Shown here one piece after another: positions 8,355-15,319 of a stretch of DNA of 64,000 bases. The stretch covers positions 372,001-436,000 of the forward strand of contig AP025582.1 in NCBI GenBank assembly GCA_022846075.1, in the 5' to 3' direction. The notes beneath the pieces were generated by a model. That model was not told the origin of the DNA. It saw only the letters and a list, made by a program, of their open reading frames with translations, and made no database searches. The position numbers and the translations under genes were made by a program. The stretch comes from Oscillospiraceae bacterium. GTDB taxonomy: Bacteria; Bacillota; Clostridia; Oscillospirales; Oscillospiraceae. Each line of letters opens with the position of its first letter. Position 1 is the stretch's first letter.

Positions 8355-9133
8355 AGGGGGGTGTCCTCCAATCCAAAAAATCGCAGTCCGTTTTGATAGG
8401 TGGCCTCCGCCACGGCCTCCGGGTCCAGGCCCTTCACCTGGGCCACCGTCTCGGCCACCCGGTAGACATAACTGGAATCGCACCGCCGGCCCCGGAAGGG
8501 CTCGGGGGCCATGTAGGGGGAGTCGGTTTCGATCATAATGCGCTCCAGGGGGACGGCGGCGATGACCTCCAGGGCCCGGCGGGCATTTTTAAAGGTGACG
8601 TTGCCGGTGAAGGAGACGTGCCAGCCCAGCTTCACCACCGCCTTGGCGTCCTCGGCGGAGAGGGCGCAGCAGTGGAACACGCCCCGGGCCCCCGGGTGGG
8701 CGCGGACCAGGTCCACCGTGTCCTTGTGGGCGTCCCGGTCATGGACGATGGCGGGCAGGTCCAGCTCCTCGGCCAGGGAGAGCTGGGCGTCGAAGAAGTC
8801 CCGGGAGTTGGCCCGGTCCTCCGGGGTTTTCACCCAGTAGTAGTCGAGGCCGATCTCGCCCACGGCCACGCACTTGGGGTGGGCGGCCAGCCCGCGCACC
8901 TCGTCCAGGTCGGCCAGGGAGGCCCCCTCCAGGTTTTCCGGGTGGAGCCCGGCGGCAAAATAGAGGAAGGGATATTGCTCCGCCAGGGCCAAACTTTGGC
9001 GGGAGCTTTCCAGGTCGCAGCCGGGGCAGACCACCCGCCGCACCCCCCTCGCGGGGAGGGCGGAGAGCACCGCGTCCCGGTCGGCGTCGAAGGCGTCGTC
9101 GTAGTAGTGGGCGTGGGTATCGAACAGCTCCAT
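8351..9133 (-). CDS. tatD: TatD family metal-dependent deoxyribonuclease
   Basis: 260 residues, the usual size. The first metal ligands are seen in FDTHAHYYD at the N terminus, with GEIGLDYYW, FHCCALS and ETDSPYMAPEPFRG completing the TIM-barrel metallohydrolase pattern. TatD enzymes are 3'-5' exonucleases acting in DNA damage and degradation. The start at 9133 is preferred over the ATG two codons earlier because only it leaves proper spacing from GAGGTG. A strong promoter is at 9162-9190. It is coupled to the downstream radical SAM gene by a four-base overlap. Confidence 0.9.
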   Translation of the reverse strand: MELFDTHAHYYDDAFDADRDAVLSALPARGVRRVVCPGCDLESSRQSLALAEQYPFLYFAAGLHPENLEGASLADLDEVRGLAAHPKCVAVGEIGLDYYWVKTPEDRANSRDFFDAQLSLAEELDLPAIVHDRDAHKDTVDLVRAHPGARGVFHCCALSAEDAKAVVKLGWHVSFTGNVTFKNARRALEVIAAVPLERIMIETDSPYMAPEPFRGRRCDSSYVYRVAETVAQVKGLDPEAVAEATYQNGLRFFGLEDTPL

Positions 9134-9161
9134 GGGCATCACCTCGGTTTCAAGTAAGGAC

Positions 9162-9190
9162 ATGATACCCCGTTCCGGCGGAAAATGCAA
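9162..9190 (-). promoter_or_regulatory. Promoter of the tatD operon
   Basis: On the minus strand TTGCAT, a 17-bp spacer and TATCAT lie 29 bp before the tatD start codon. Confidence 0.65.
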
Positions 9191-9196
9191 GGGAGG

Positions 9197-9242
9197 GCCC
9201 TCTCAGTCAGGCAAAGGCGGACAGCTCATTGGCGAGAGGGGA
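9197..9242 (-). repeat. Degenerate arm of the gut-clostridial palindromic repeat
   Basis: CCCTCTCAGTCAGGC and GACAGCTC resemble, in reverse orientation, the arm seen at 25741-25793. It has decayed and pairs poorly. Confidence 0.4.
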
Positions 9243-9312
9243 CTCCTTTTTTCCTGCCGCTGGTTTGTCGGGTGGCGGCGGGTGGCTATCAGCTACCTGC
9301 CCCCGCCCCCTT

Positions 9313-9452
9313 AGCCTTCCCCTTAGGGGAAGGTGGCAGCGGCAAAGCCGCTGACGGATGAGGGAAACTGTGGATAACAAAAAAGGTTCTGCTAAAGAGA
9401 TAAGTTCCCCTCATCAGTCTGCTTCGCAGACAGCTTCCCCCAGGGGAAGCCT
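9313..9452 (+). repeat. Composite palindromic repeat, copy 1
   Basis: 140 bp. The left arm (AGCCTTCCCCTTAGGGGAAG, then a GCGGC...GCCGC hairpin and a GATGAGGG run) is matched by an inverted right arm (CCCCTCATCAGTCTGC..., ending in CAGGGGAAGCCT). Each arm has its own small hairpins and the whole folds as a long imperfect palindrome. Copies 2 and 3 lie at 13323-13458 and 28824-28962. The size and lack of coding capacity suggest a non-autonomous (MITE-like) or RNA-structural element. Confidence 0.75.
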
Positions 9453-9468
9453 AATTTGCTCCTATTCA

Positions 9469-9605
9469 GGCGCGCCTATGAGTTGCAAACGCAGTCCGTA
9501 CAGCAGGAGCCAGCGGCAGCGGCGCTAAGAGGAGTACGAGTTGACAGACGTGAGCGCTGGTCGTATAAACGCCACCACCCATAAATTTAGTTCGGCGCTT
9601 TTCTT
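9469..9605 (+). repeat. 135-bp repeat attached to the palindromic element, copy 1
   Basis: Shares CCTATGAGTTGCAAA, a GCTAAGAG run, CGAGTTGACA and ATAAATTTAGTTC with the reverse complement of 28669-28802. In both places it sits about 20 bp from the same arm of the palindromic repeat. One frame is weakly alike at the peptide level (YELQ..., RVDRR/RVDKR), but neither copy has a start codon with a ribosome binding site. Confidence 0.55.
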
Positions 9606-9738
9606 TGGCATCCACCGCAGCGTTCAGAAAACTTGCCGGTGGCAAGTTTTTAGCGTAGGCTGGCCGGCTATGCCAGCCAAGTCTCTGTTCTTGAGAACAT
9701 AAACCGAGTTTGGGCCCCGCAGGGTGGCAACCCTGCGC
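9606..9738. other. Intergenic remainder with two short hairpins
   Basis: GGCTGGC/GCCAGCC (9659-9678) and GCAGGGT/ACCCTGC (9719-9736) can form hairpins. The second lies just beyond the stop of the minus-strand ECF gene but has no T-run. No gene is seen. Confidence 0.4.
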
Positions 9739-10248
9739 CTACACCGCCAGCATCCGCTTTTTGAGGCCCACCCGGTCCACGCCGTAGGCCAGGACGGCAA
9801 AGACCAGGCCGCTGCCCACCGCCTGGACCAGGGTGCCCAGGAACTGGGGGAGGAAGGCGGCGGCGGTGCCGGTAAAGATCACGTTGGCCACGCCGTAGAG
9901 GGCGGGGGAGAGGAGCCCGGAAATGAAGATGGCCGCGATGTTCCGGCCGCAGAGGACCCGCTGGTTTTTGCTGGTAAAGGGCAGGCATACCAGGGCCTTG
10001 ACGATGAGGGTGGGCAGGACCCACATGGGGGCGGTCAGCAGGTCGGCCAGCCCCGCCCCCACGGCCCCGGCGGCCATGGCCCAAGGGGCTGGCAGCAGGC
10101 AGGCGGCCAGATAAATGAGGGCGTCCCCCAGATGGACGTAGCCCCCCGTGGGCAGGGGGATGTGGAGGATGTAGGCGGTGGTGACGGCGATGGCGGCGGC
10201 GAAGATGGCCGCCATGACCAGCTGGTGGAGCTTTTCATTTTCTCTCAT
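9739..10248 (-). CDS. ECF transporter S component, probable vitamin B6 type
   Basis: 169 residues, almost entirely hydrophobic, with about six predicted membrane segments. Its size and N-terminal helix (LHQLVMAAIFAAAIAVTTAY) are typical of substrate-binding S components of energy-coupling factor vitamin transporters, which need a separate EcfA/A'/T module (not in this window). GGAGG nine bases before the ATG supports the start. It is divergent from a MocR-type regulator. PdxU-type S components are known to be paired with such regulators, so pyridoxine or pyridoxal is the likely substrate. This is inference from context; related S components carry thiamine precursors or folate. Confidence 0.75.
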   Translation of the reverse strand: MRENEKLHQLVMAAIFAAAIAVTTAYILHIPLPTGGYVHLGDALIYLAACLLPAPWAMAAGAVGAGLADLLTAPMWVLPTLIVKALVCLPFTSKNQRVLCGRNIAAIFISGLLSPALYGVANVIFTGTAAAFLPQFLGTLVQAVGSGLVFAVLAYGVDRVGLKKRMLAV

Positions 10249-10261
10249 TGGAAGGACCTCC

Positions 10262-10347
10262 TTGACGGTCAGGTTGGATTCTGGTACTATAATAACAAAA
10301 ACTGGCCCTTTGGAAATATCCAGTTTCCAACTTTTTTAAAGGGCCAG
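10262..10347 (+). promoter_or_regulatory. Divergent regulatory region of ECF and MocR genes
   Basis: On the plus strand TTGACG (10262-10267), a 17-bp spacer and TACTAT (10285-10290) form a promoter for the MocR gene. Just downstream, CTGGCCCTTT (10302-10311) and its inverse AAAGGGCCAG (10338-10347) make a dyad, with a further CCAGTTT inside. Repeated CTGG/CCAG half-sites between a MocR gene and its target are the expected operator layout. Confidence 0.55.
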
Positions 10348-10361
10348 ATGGAGGGGTGGAC

Positions 10362-11723
10362 ATGACTGAACTGACCCCCAGTTTCCACGAGGATGCCCCA
10401 CTCTATGAGCAGCTCTACCGCTACATCGTCTCCCAGATCCGCTCCGGCGCCCTGGCCGAGGGGGAGAAGCTGCCCTCCAAGCGGCGGCTGGCGGAGCATC
10501 TGGGGGTGAGCCTCACCACCGTGGAGCGGTCCTACGGCCTGCTGACGGCGGAGGGCTATCTGGAGGCCGCCCCCCGCAGCGGCTACCGGGTGACCCCAGC
10601 CCTCACCATGATCCCCACCGAGCCGCCCCCGGCCCCTCCGGCTCAGGAGCGGCGGGAGACGCTGAACGACTGCTTTTCCACCTCGGCGGTGGACACCTCC
10701 GTGTTCCCCTACGCCACCTGGGCCAGGCTCTCCAAGGAGGCGGTCTACGAGAACCCGGAGCTGCTCCAGCGGGGGGACGGCCAGGGGGACTGGGCCCTCC
10801 GGGCCACCCTGTCGGGCTTCCTCCACCAGTACCGGGGGGTGAACTGCGCCCCGGAGCAGGTGGTGCTGGGGGCGGGGCTGGAGGCCCTCATGTGGGTCCT
10901 CATCCAACTGCTGCCCGACGCCGTGTTCGGCCTGGAGGACCCGGGCTACGCCTTCCTCCAACGGCTGCTGTCCAACCTCCGGCGGCCCTACGTCCCCGTG
11001 CCGGTGGACGGGCACGGCATGGACCCGGCGGCCCTCCGGGCGTCCGGGGCCGACGTGGCCTACGTCACTCCCTCCCACCAGTTCCCCCTGGGGGTGACCA
11101 CCCCGGTGGGCCGCCGCTCCGACCTTCTGCGCTGGGCCTATGAGCGCCCCGGCCGCTACCTGATCGAGGACGACTACGATTCCGAGTTCCGCTACGCCTC
11201 CCGTCCAATCCCCGCCATGCAGGGATTGGACGAGGGACGGAAGGTGATCTACGTGGGCACCTTTTCCCGGACCCTGGCCCCCTCCATTCGGGTGGCCTAC
11301 CTCATCCTGCCCCCCGCCCTGCTGGAGCGGTACCGGGCCAAGTTCGGCCACGCCGCCGCCACCGTCTCCCGCTTCGAGCAGGAGGCTCTGCGCCGCTTCC
11401 TGGCCGCGGGCAGTTACAGCCGCCACCTGCGGCGGGTGGGCAACCTCTACCGCCACCGGCGGGACGCCCTGGTAGCCCAGCTGGAGCCCTGGGGGGAGGT
11501 CCGGGGGGCGGACGCGGGGCTCCACCTCCTCTTCACCCTGCCGGGCCGGGAGGACCGGGAGCTGGCGGCACTGGCCGGGGCGGCGGGCTACCGGGTCCGG
11601 GGCCTGAGCGAGTACTGCCTGCGGGCAATCCCCCGTCCCGGCACCCTGGTGCTGGGCTTCGCCGGACTTCCGGCGGAGGAGGCGCCCGGTGCGGCGGCGG
11701 ATCTGAAAAAGGCCTTTTTGTAA
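10362..11723 (+). CDS. MocR-family (GntR/aminotransferase) transcriptional regulator, PdxR-like
   Basis: 453 residues. An N-terminal GntR winged helix (LYEQLYRYIVSQIRSG, LPSKRRLAEHLGVSLTTVER, residues 10-75) is joined to a class I aminotransferase-like domain (about 110-450, IEDDYDSEFRY). Regulators of this type sense pyridoxal phosphate or amino compounds. The lysine that normally forms the Schiff base (GTFSKxL) is arginine here (GTFSRTLAPS, R303), so PLP may bind non-covalently or not at all. GGAGGGG five bases upstream favours the ATG at 10362 over the GTG two codons earlier. It is divergent from the ECF S component, its probable target. Confidence 0.85.
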   Translation: MTELTPSFHEDAPLYEQLYRYIVSQIRSGALAEGEKLPSKRRLAEHLGVSLTTVERSYGLLTAEGYLEAAPRSGYRVTPALTMIPTEPPPAPPAQERRETLNDCFSTSAVDTSVFPYATWARLSKEAVYENPELLQRGDGQGDWALRATLSGFLHQYRGVNCAPEQVVLGAGLEALMWVLIQLLPDAVFGLEDPGYAFLQRLLSNLRRPYVPVPVDGHGMDPAALRASGADVAYVTPSHQFPLGVTTPVGRRSDLLRWAYERPGRYLIEDDYDSEFRYASRPIPAMQGLDEGRKVIYVGTFSRTLAPSIRVAYLILPPALLERYRAKFGHAAATVSRFEQEALRRFLAAGSYSRHLRRVGNLYRHRRDALVAQLEPWGEVRGADAGLHLLFTLPGREDRELAALAGAAGYRVRGLSEYCLRAIPRPGTLVLGFAGLPAEEAPGAAADLKKAFL

Positions 11724-11750
11724 AATATCCGGCCCTCCAGTTTTCTCCTC

Positions 11751-11795
11751 TTGACATATCGAACGCACGTACTATAATAAAAGTACAAACGTTCG
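11751..11795 (+). promoter_or_regulatory. Promoter with a 36-bp dyad operator upstream of the repair-type radical SAM gene
   Basis: TTGACA (11751-11756), a 16-bp spacer and TATAAT (11773-11778). A dyad spans 11760-11795: CGAACG, 3 bp, GTACT, 8 bp, AGTAC, 3 bp, CGTTCG. Each half reads CGAAC-N4-GTAC, close to the Firmicute LexA box CGAAC-N4-GTTC, so two imperfect LexA-like sites bracket the -10 element. SOS control is an inference. Confidence 0.65.
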
Positions 11796-11810
11796 AGAGG
11801 GGAACCCTGC

Positions 11811-13067
11811 ATGGAAATGATGGACAAGCTGACCATCCTGGCTGACGCCGCCAAATATGACGCCGCCTGCACCTCCAGCGGGGTGGTCCGGGGGGGCGTG
11901 GGGGGCGGCATCGGAAACGCCACCAACTCCGGCTGCTGCCACACCTTTTCCGCCGACGGGCGGTGCGTGTCCCTGCTGAAGGTGCTGATGACCAACCACT
12001 GCTGCTATGACTGCGCCTACTGCGTCAATCGCCGCTCCAACGACGTGCCCCGGGCGGCCTTCACCCCCCGGGAGCTGGCCGAGCTGACCATCCAGTTCTA
12101 CCGGCGCAACTATATCGAGGGGCTTTTCCTCTCCTCCGCGGTGCTGAAGGACCCGGACTTCACCACCGAGCGGATGATTGAAGCTCTGCGGCTGCTGCGG
12201 AGAGAGTACCATTTCAACGGCTACATCCACGCCAAGGCCATCCCCGGCGCCGATCCGGGGCTGACCTACGAGCTGGGTCTGCTGGCCGACCGGCTCAGCG
12301 TGAACATCGAGCTGCCCTCCGAGGCCTCCCTTCAAAAGCTGGCCCCCGAGAAGAAAAAATCCGCCATCCTGGCCCCCATGGCCCAGATCCGGGACGGGGC
12401 CCGGCAGTCCAAGCAGGAGTTGAAGCTCTACCGCCACGCCCCAAGGTTCGCCCCGGCGGGGCAGGCCACCCAGATGATTGTGGGGGCCACCCCGGAGACA
12501 GACCGCCACATCCTCTCCCTGACCCAGGGGCTCTATCAGAAATACCGGCTCAAGCGGGTGTTTTTCTCCGCCTATATGCCGGTGTCCGACAGCAAGCTGC
12601 TTCCCGCCCCGGCGGACTTCAAGCCGCCGCTGCTGCGGGAGCACCGGCTCTACCAGGCCGACTGGCTGCTGCGGTTTTACCACTTCAAGGCGGAGGAGCT
12701 GCTGGACGAGGGCCACGAGAATTTCGACAACGCCCTGGACCCCAAATGCGACTGGGCCCTGCGGCACATGGAGCATTTTCCGGTGGAGGTGAACAAGGCC
12801 GACTACGAGACCCTTCTGCGGGTGCCGGGGCTGGGGGTGCGCAGCGCCCAACGCATCGTCACCGCCCGGCGGTGCGGGCCGCTGACCTTCGAGGGGCTCA
12901 AGCGGCTGGGTGTGGTGCTGAAGCGTGCCCAGTACTTCCTCACCTGCGGGGGGCGGATGATGCCGGGGCTGCGGTGCTCGCCGGAGGGGGTGTACCGCCG
13001 TTTGGCGGGGCTGGAGCGGGAGGCCCTGCCCCAGGCGGGGTGGGAGCAGATGACGCTGTTTGAGTGA
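11811..13067 (+). CDS. Putative DNA modification/repair radical SAM protein (UDG-linked family)
   Basis: 418 residues. The N-terminal signature (DAAKYDAACTSSG, GGIGNATNSGCCHTF) and the cluster motif CCYDCAYC (C64, C68, C71) are characteristic of the radical SAM family found next to DUF4130 and uracil-DNA glycosylase genes. A C-terminal helix-hairpin-helix (LLRVPGLGVRSAQRIVTARR, about residues 330-350) suggests direct DNA contact. The reaction is not established for the family. The partner DUF4130 gene lies at 13735, but here the two are separated by 667 bp of repeat sequence. The LexA-like dyad in the promoter fits a damage-response role. No uracil glycosylase is found in the window. Confidence 0.85.
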   Translation: MEMMDKLTILADAAKYDAACTSSGVVRGGVGGGIGNATNSGCCHTFSADGRCVSLLKVLMTNHCCYDCAYCVNRRSNDVPRAAFTPRELAELTIQFYRRNYIEGLFLSSAVLKDPDFTTERMIEALRLLRREYHFNGYIHAKAIPGADPGLTYELGLLADRLSVNIELPSEASLQKLAPEKKKSAILAPMAQIRDGARQSKQELKLYRHAPRFAPAGQATQMIVGATPETDRHILSLTQGLYQKYRLKRVFFSAYMPVSDSKLLPAPADFKPPLLREHRLYQADWLLRFYHFKAEELLDEGHENFDNALDPKCDWALRHMEHFPVEVNKADYETLLRVPGLGVRSAQRIVTARRCGPLTFEGLKRLGVVLKRAQYFLTCGGRMMPGLRCSPEGVYRRLAGLEREALPQAGWEQMTLFE

Positions 13068-13098
13068 GGGTTCTCCCACCTGTGGAAGGAGGGGGAAC

Positions 13099-13310
13099 GT
13101 GGGGGGCTATTCTTTCTGGAAAGAATAGCCCCCCACACCTCTCAAGAAAGCACCAGGGGGAGAGAGTTCCGACTCTCTCTCCCCCTGGACCCCCTCTCTC
13201 AACGGCCAAAGGAGGGGAAACTGCGGTCTCCCCTCCTTTGGAAACCTCCCCAAGCTGTCCACAAGGGGGTGGGAAACCCCGTCCCCTTACTCCGTAACGG
13301 GTCCGGGGTT
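13099..13310 (+). repeat. 212-bp four-hairpin repeat, copy A
   Basis: Four consecutive stem-loops lie at 13099-13136 (17-bp stem, loop CTGG), 13153-13188, 13206-13241 (12-bp stem) and 13275-13310. The element has exactly the same length and hairpin order as 25305-25516. It begins 32 bases after the last base of the upstream stop codon, as copy B does. Spacers between hairpins are conserved (CAAGAAAGCA; ACCCCCTCTCTCAACG; CCCCAAGCTGTCCACAAG). No T-run follows any stem and no coding frame is credible. The first hairpin may protect the mRNA 3' end. Confidence 0.8.
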
Positions 13311-13322
13311 CGGCAGGTCTTT

Positions 13323-13458
13323 GGCTTCCCCTGGGGGAAGCTGTCTGCGAAGCAGACTGATGAGGGGAACTCATCAGGTTGGCAGGGCCTTTGTTGTTAT
13401 CCCCAGTTCCCCTCATCCGTCAGCCCTTCGGGCTTCCACCTTCCCCCAAGGGGAAGGC
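13323..13458 (+). repeat. Composite palindromic repeat, copy 2
   Basis: Same family as 9313-9452. The left arm starts GGCTTCCCCTGGGGGAAGCT with a TCTGCGAAGCAGA hairpin and GATGAGGGGAA. The right arm reads CCCCTCATCCGTCAGC and ends TTCCCCCAAGGGGAAGGC. It directly follows the four-hairpin repeat. Downstream flank ACACATCAGCGGTA is shared with copy 3. Confidence 0.75.
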
Positions 13459-13734
13459 AAAGGATCAGGCTGTGTCAAGCACACATCAGCGGTAGCAGCG
13501 CAAGGGGACCCACAGGTCGCACAGACGCTCCCGTGCTTTTCACCCTAACTTCGGGTACTAAACCTTCTACCAAGAAGGGAATCTGCGCTCAAGGCTGCAC
13601 CAGAGACTTTTCTTCGGGGGTCTGGGGGACATTTTTTCCTCGGGAAAAGAAATGTCCCCCAGAAGCACGCACCTCCCGACGTGTAGCCATCCAACACTAA
13701 ACACCCCTACCCACCCAACCAGAAAGGTGTTACA
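13459..13734. other. Intergenic remainder with one long hairpin
   Basis: A hairpin at 13621-13663 (arms TCTGGGGGACATTT and AAATGTCCCCCAGA, with a few inner mismatches) is the only clear structure. It recalls the first hairpin of the four-hairpin repeat in shape but not in sequence. AAAGGTG at 13723-13729 is the ribosome binding site of the next gene. Confidence 0.5.
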
Positions 13735-14508
13735 ATGATACAAGTCTGTTACCGCTACGACGGCACCTTCCCCGGCTTCCTGACCTGTGTCTTTGAAGCC
13801 TACGCCAACCACGAACCGCCGGCGGCCTTCCTGTGCCGGTCCGACCCCACAGCCACCCTCTGGCCGGAGCGGGAGGTGGAGACCGACCGCCCCCACGCCC
13901 GGCGGGTCTACAAGGCCCTGGGGGAGAAGATCTCCCCCGAATTCCGCCACCTGGTGGAGCGGGCCTTCCTCACCTGCCTGCCGGAGCGGGAGCTGGCCCT
14001 CTACGGCCTGATCCGCCGGGGGCTGGACGGGGAGGGGGACCGGGTGCGGCGCGACCTGGCCGATCCCACCATGGCCAAGGTGACCCTGGCCCTTCAAAAG
14101 CTGGCCACCGAGGAGGACCATCTGAAGGGCTTCGTCCGCTTTTCCGACCTGGACGGGGTGCTGGTGGGGGAGATCGAGCCCAAGAACCGGGTCCTGCCCC
14201 TGCTGGCTCCCCACTTTGCCGCCCGCCTCAACGGGGAAAAGCTGGCCCTCTATGACCGCACCCACAAAGAGGCTTTCTTTTCCGCCAACTTCCAATGGCG
14301 CATCGTCCCAGTGGAGGATTTCCGGATGGGTCCCGCCGGGGAGACCGAGCGGGCCTGGCGGGCCCTGTGGCGGAAGTTCTACGCCACCATCGCCATTGAG
14401 GGCCGCACCAACCCCAAGTGCCAGTCCGTCCATATGCCCAAGCGCTACCGGCATGTGATGACCGAATTTCAGAGCGACGACGAAAGAGAGAGGAAGTCCC
14501 TGCCATGA
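13735..14508 (+). CDS. DUF4130 probable DNA metabolism protein (partner of the repair-type radical SAM protein)
   Basis: 257 residues. The opening IQVCYRYDGTFPGFLTCVFE and the internal WRIVPVEDFRM and YATIAIEGRTNPKCQ blocks match the family encoded beside the UDG-linked radical SAM gene, sometimes fused to a family 4 uracil-DNA glycosylase. No glycosylase domain is attached here, as the length covers DUF4130 only. The biochemical role is unknown; a DNA base repair or modification function is inferred from the gene association. The start has AAAGGTG upstream. It overlaps nrdG by ATGA, tying it to nucleotide metabolism in this genome. Confidence 0.8.
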   Translation: MIQVCYRYDGTFPGFLTCVFEAYANHEPPAAFLCRSDPTATLWPEREVETDRPHARRVYKALGEKISPEFRHLVERAFLTCLPERELALYGLIRRGLDGEGDRVRRDLADPTMAKVTLALQKLATEEDHLKGFVRFSDLDGVLVGEIEPKNRVLPLLAPHFAARLNGEKLALYDRTHKEAFFSANFQWRIVPVEDFRMGPAGETERAWRALWRKFYATIAIEGRTNPKCQSVHMPKRYRHVMTEFQSDDERERKSLP

Positions 14509-15197
14509 AAATCGAAGGCCTGCAAAACCTCACCCTGCTGGACTACCCCGGCCAGGTGGCCTGCACCCTGTTCACCTCCGGGTGCGATTTCCGCTGCCCC
14601 TTCTGCCACAACGCCTCCCTGGTCCTGCCCGGCCGGGCCCCGGCGGCCATCCCCGAGGAGGACTTTTTCGCCCTGCTGGAAAAGCGGCGGGGGGTGCTGG
14701 ACGGGGTGTGCGTCACCGGGGGGGAGCCCACCCTCCAGCCCGACCTGCCCGACTTCCTGCGCCGGGTCAAGGCCCTGGGCTATGCCGTGAAGCTGGACAC
14801 CAACGGGGGCCGGCCCCAGGTCCTCCGGGCCCTGGCGGAGGAGGGGCTTGTGGACTACGTGGCCATGGACATCAAAAACTGCCCGGACCGCTACGCCGAG
14901 ACGGCGGGGGTCCCCGGGCTGGACCTGGCCCCCATCCGGGAGAGCGTGGAGTTCCTCATGAGGGGGGATTTGCCCTTCGAGTTCCGCACCACCGTGGTCC
15001 GACCCTTTCATGACGAGGGCTGCTTCCGTGCCATCGGGGCGTGGCTTGCGGGGGAAGAGCCCTATTTCCTCCAGCTCTTCCAGGATTCCGGCGACTTGAT
15101 CGGCGGCGGCTTATCCGCCTTTGGTGAGGAAGAAATGAGGGGATTTCGCCAAATCCTGCTAAATTTCATCCCAAATACAGCCCTAAGGGGTATATAA
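14505..15197 (+). CDS. nrdG: Anaerobic ribonucleoside-triphosphate reductase activating protein
   Basis: 230 residues, radical SAM. The cluster motif SGCDFRCPFCHN (C27, C31, C34), GGEPTLQPDLPDF and KLDTNGGRPQVL follow the NrdG2-type pattern. It cleaves S-adenosylmethionine to place the glycyl radical on NrdD, the next gene. The ATG at 14505 overlaps the preceding stop; GAGAGAGGAAG lies just upstream. nrdD has its own regulated promoter 40-84 bp downstream, so the two may be separately controlled. Confidence 0.88.
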   Translation: MKIEGLQNLTLLDYPGQVACTLFTSGCDFRCPFCHNASLVLPGRAPAAIPEEDFFALLEKRRGVLDGVCVTGGEPTLQPDLPDFLRRVKALGYAVKLDTNGGRPQVLRALAEEGLVDYVAMDIKNCPDRYAETAGVPGLDLAPIRESVEFLMRGDLPFEFRTTVVRPFHDEGCFRAIGAWLAGEEPYFLQLFQDSGDLIGGGLSAFGEEEMRGFRQILLNFIPNTALRGI

Positions 15198-15263
15198 CAA
15201 TATCTTGTGGCAAAAAGATTCAGCATAACCACATATTGACGAAACCGGGCTTGATGATATAAT
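15195..15263 (+). promoter_or_regulatory. nrdD promoter with two NrdR-like boxes
   Basis: TTGACG (15236-15241), a 16-bp spacer and TATAAT (15258-15263). Two sites resemble the NrdR consensus core C-w-A-t-A-T-a-T-w-G: CAATATCTTG (15198-15207, 9 of 10) and CCACATATTG (15229-15238, 8 of 10). They start exactly 31 bp apart, the tandem spacing known for NrdR. The second overlaps the -35 element, which fits repression. Confidence 0.7.
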
Positions 15264-15319
15264 AAAAGAACTCGAGTTTAGAAAACATGAGAATGTGTAA
15301 AAGCAGGGGGAGCGTTACC

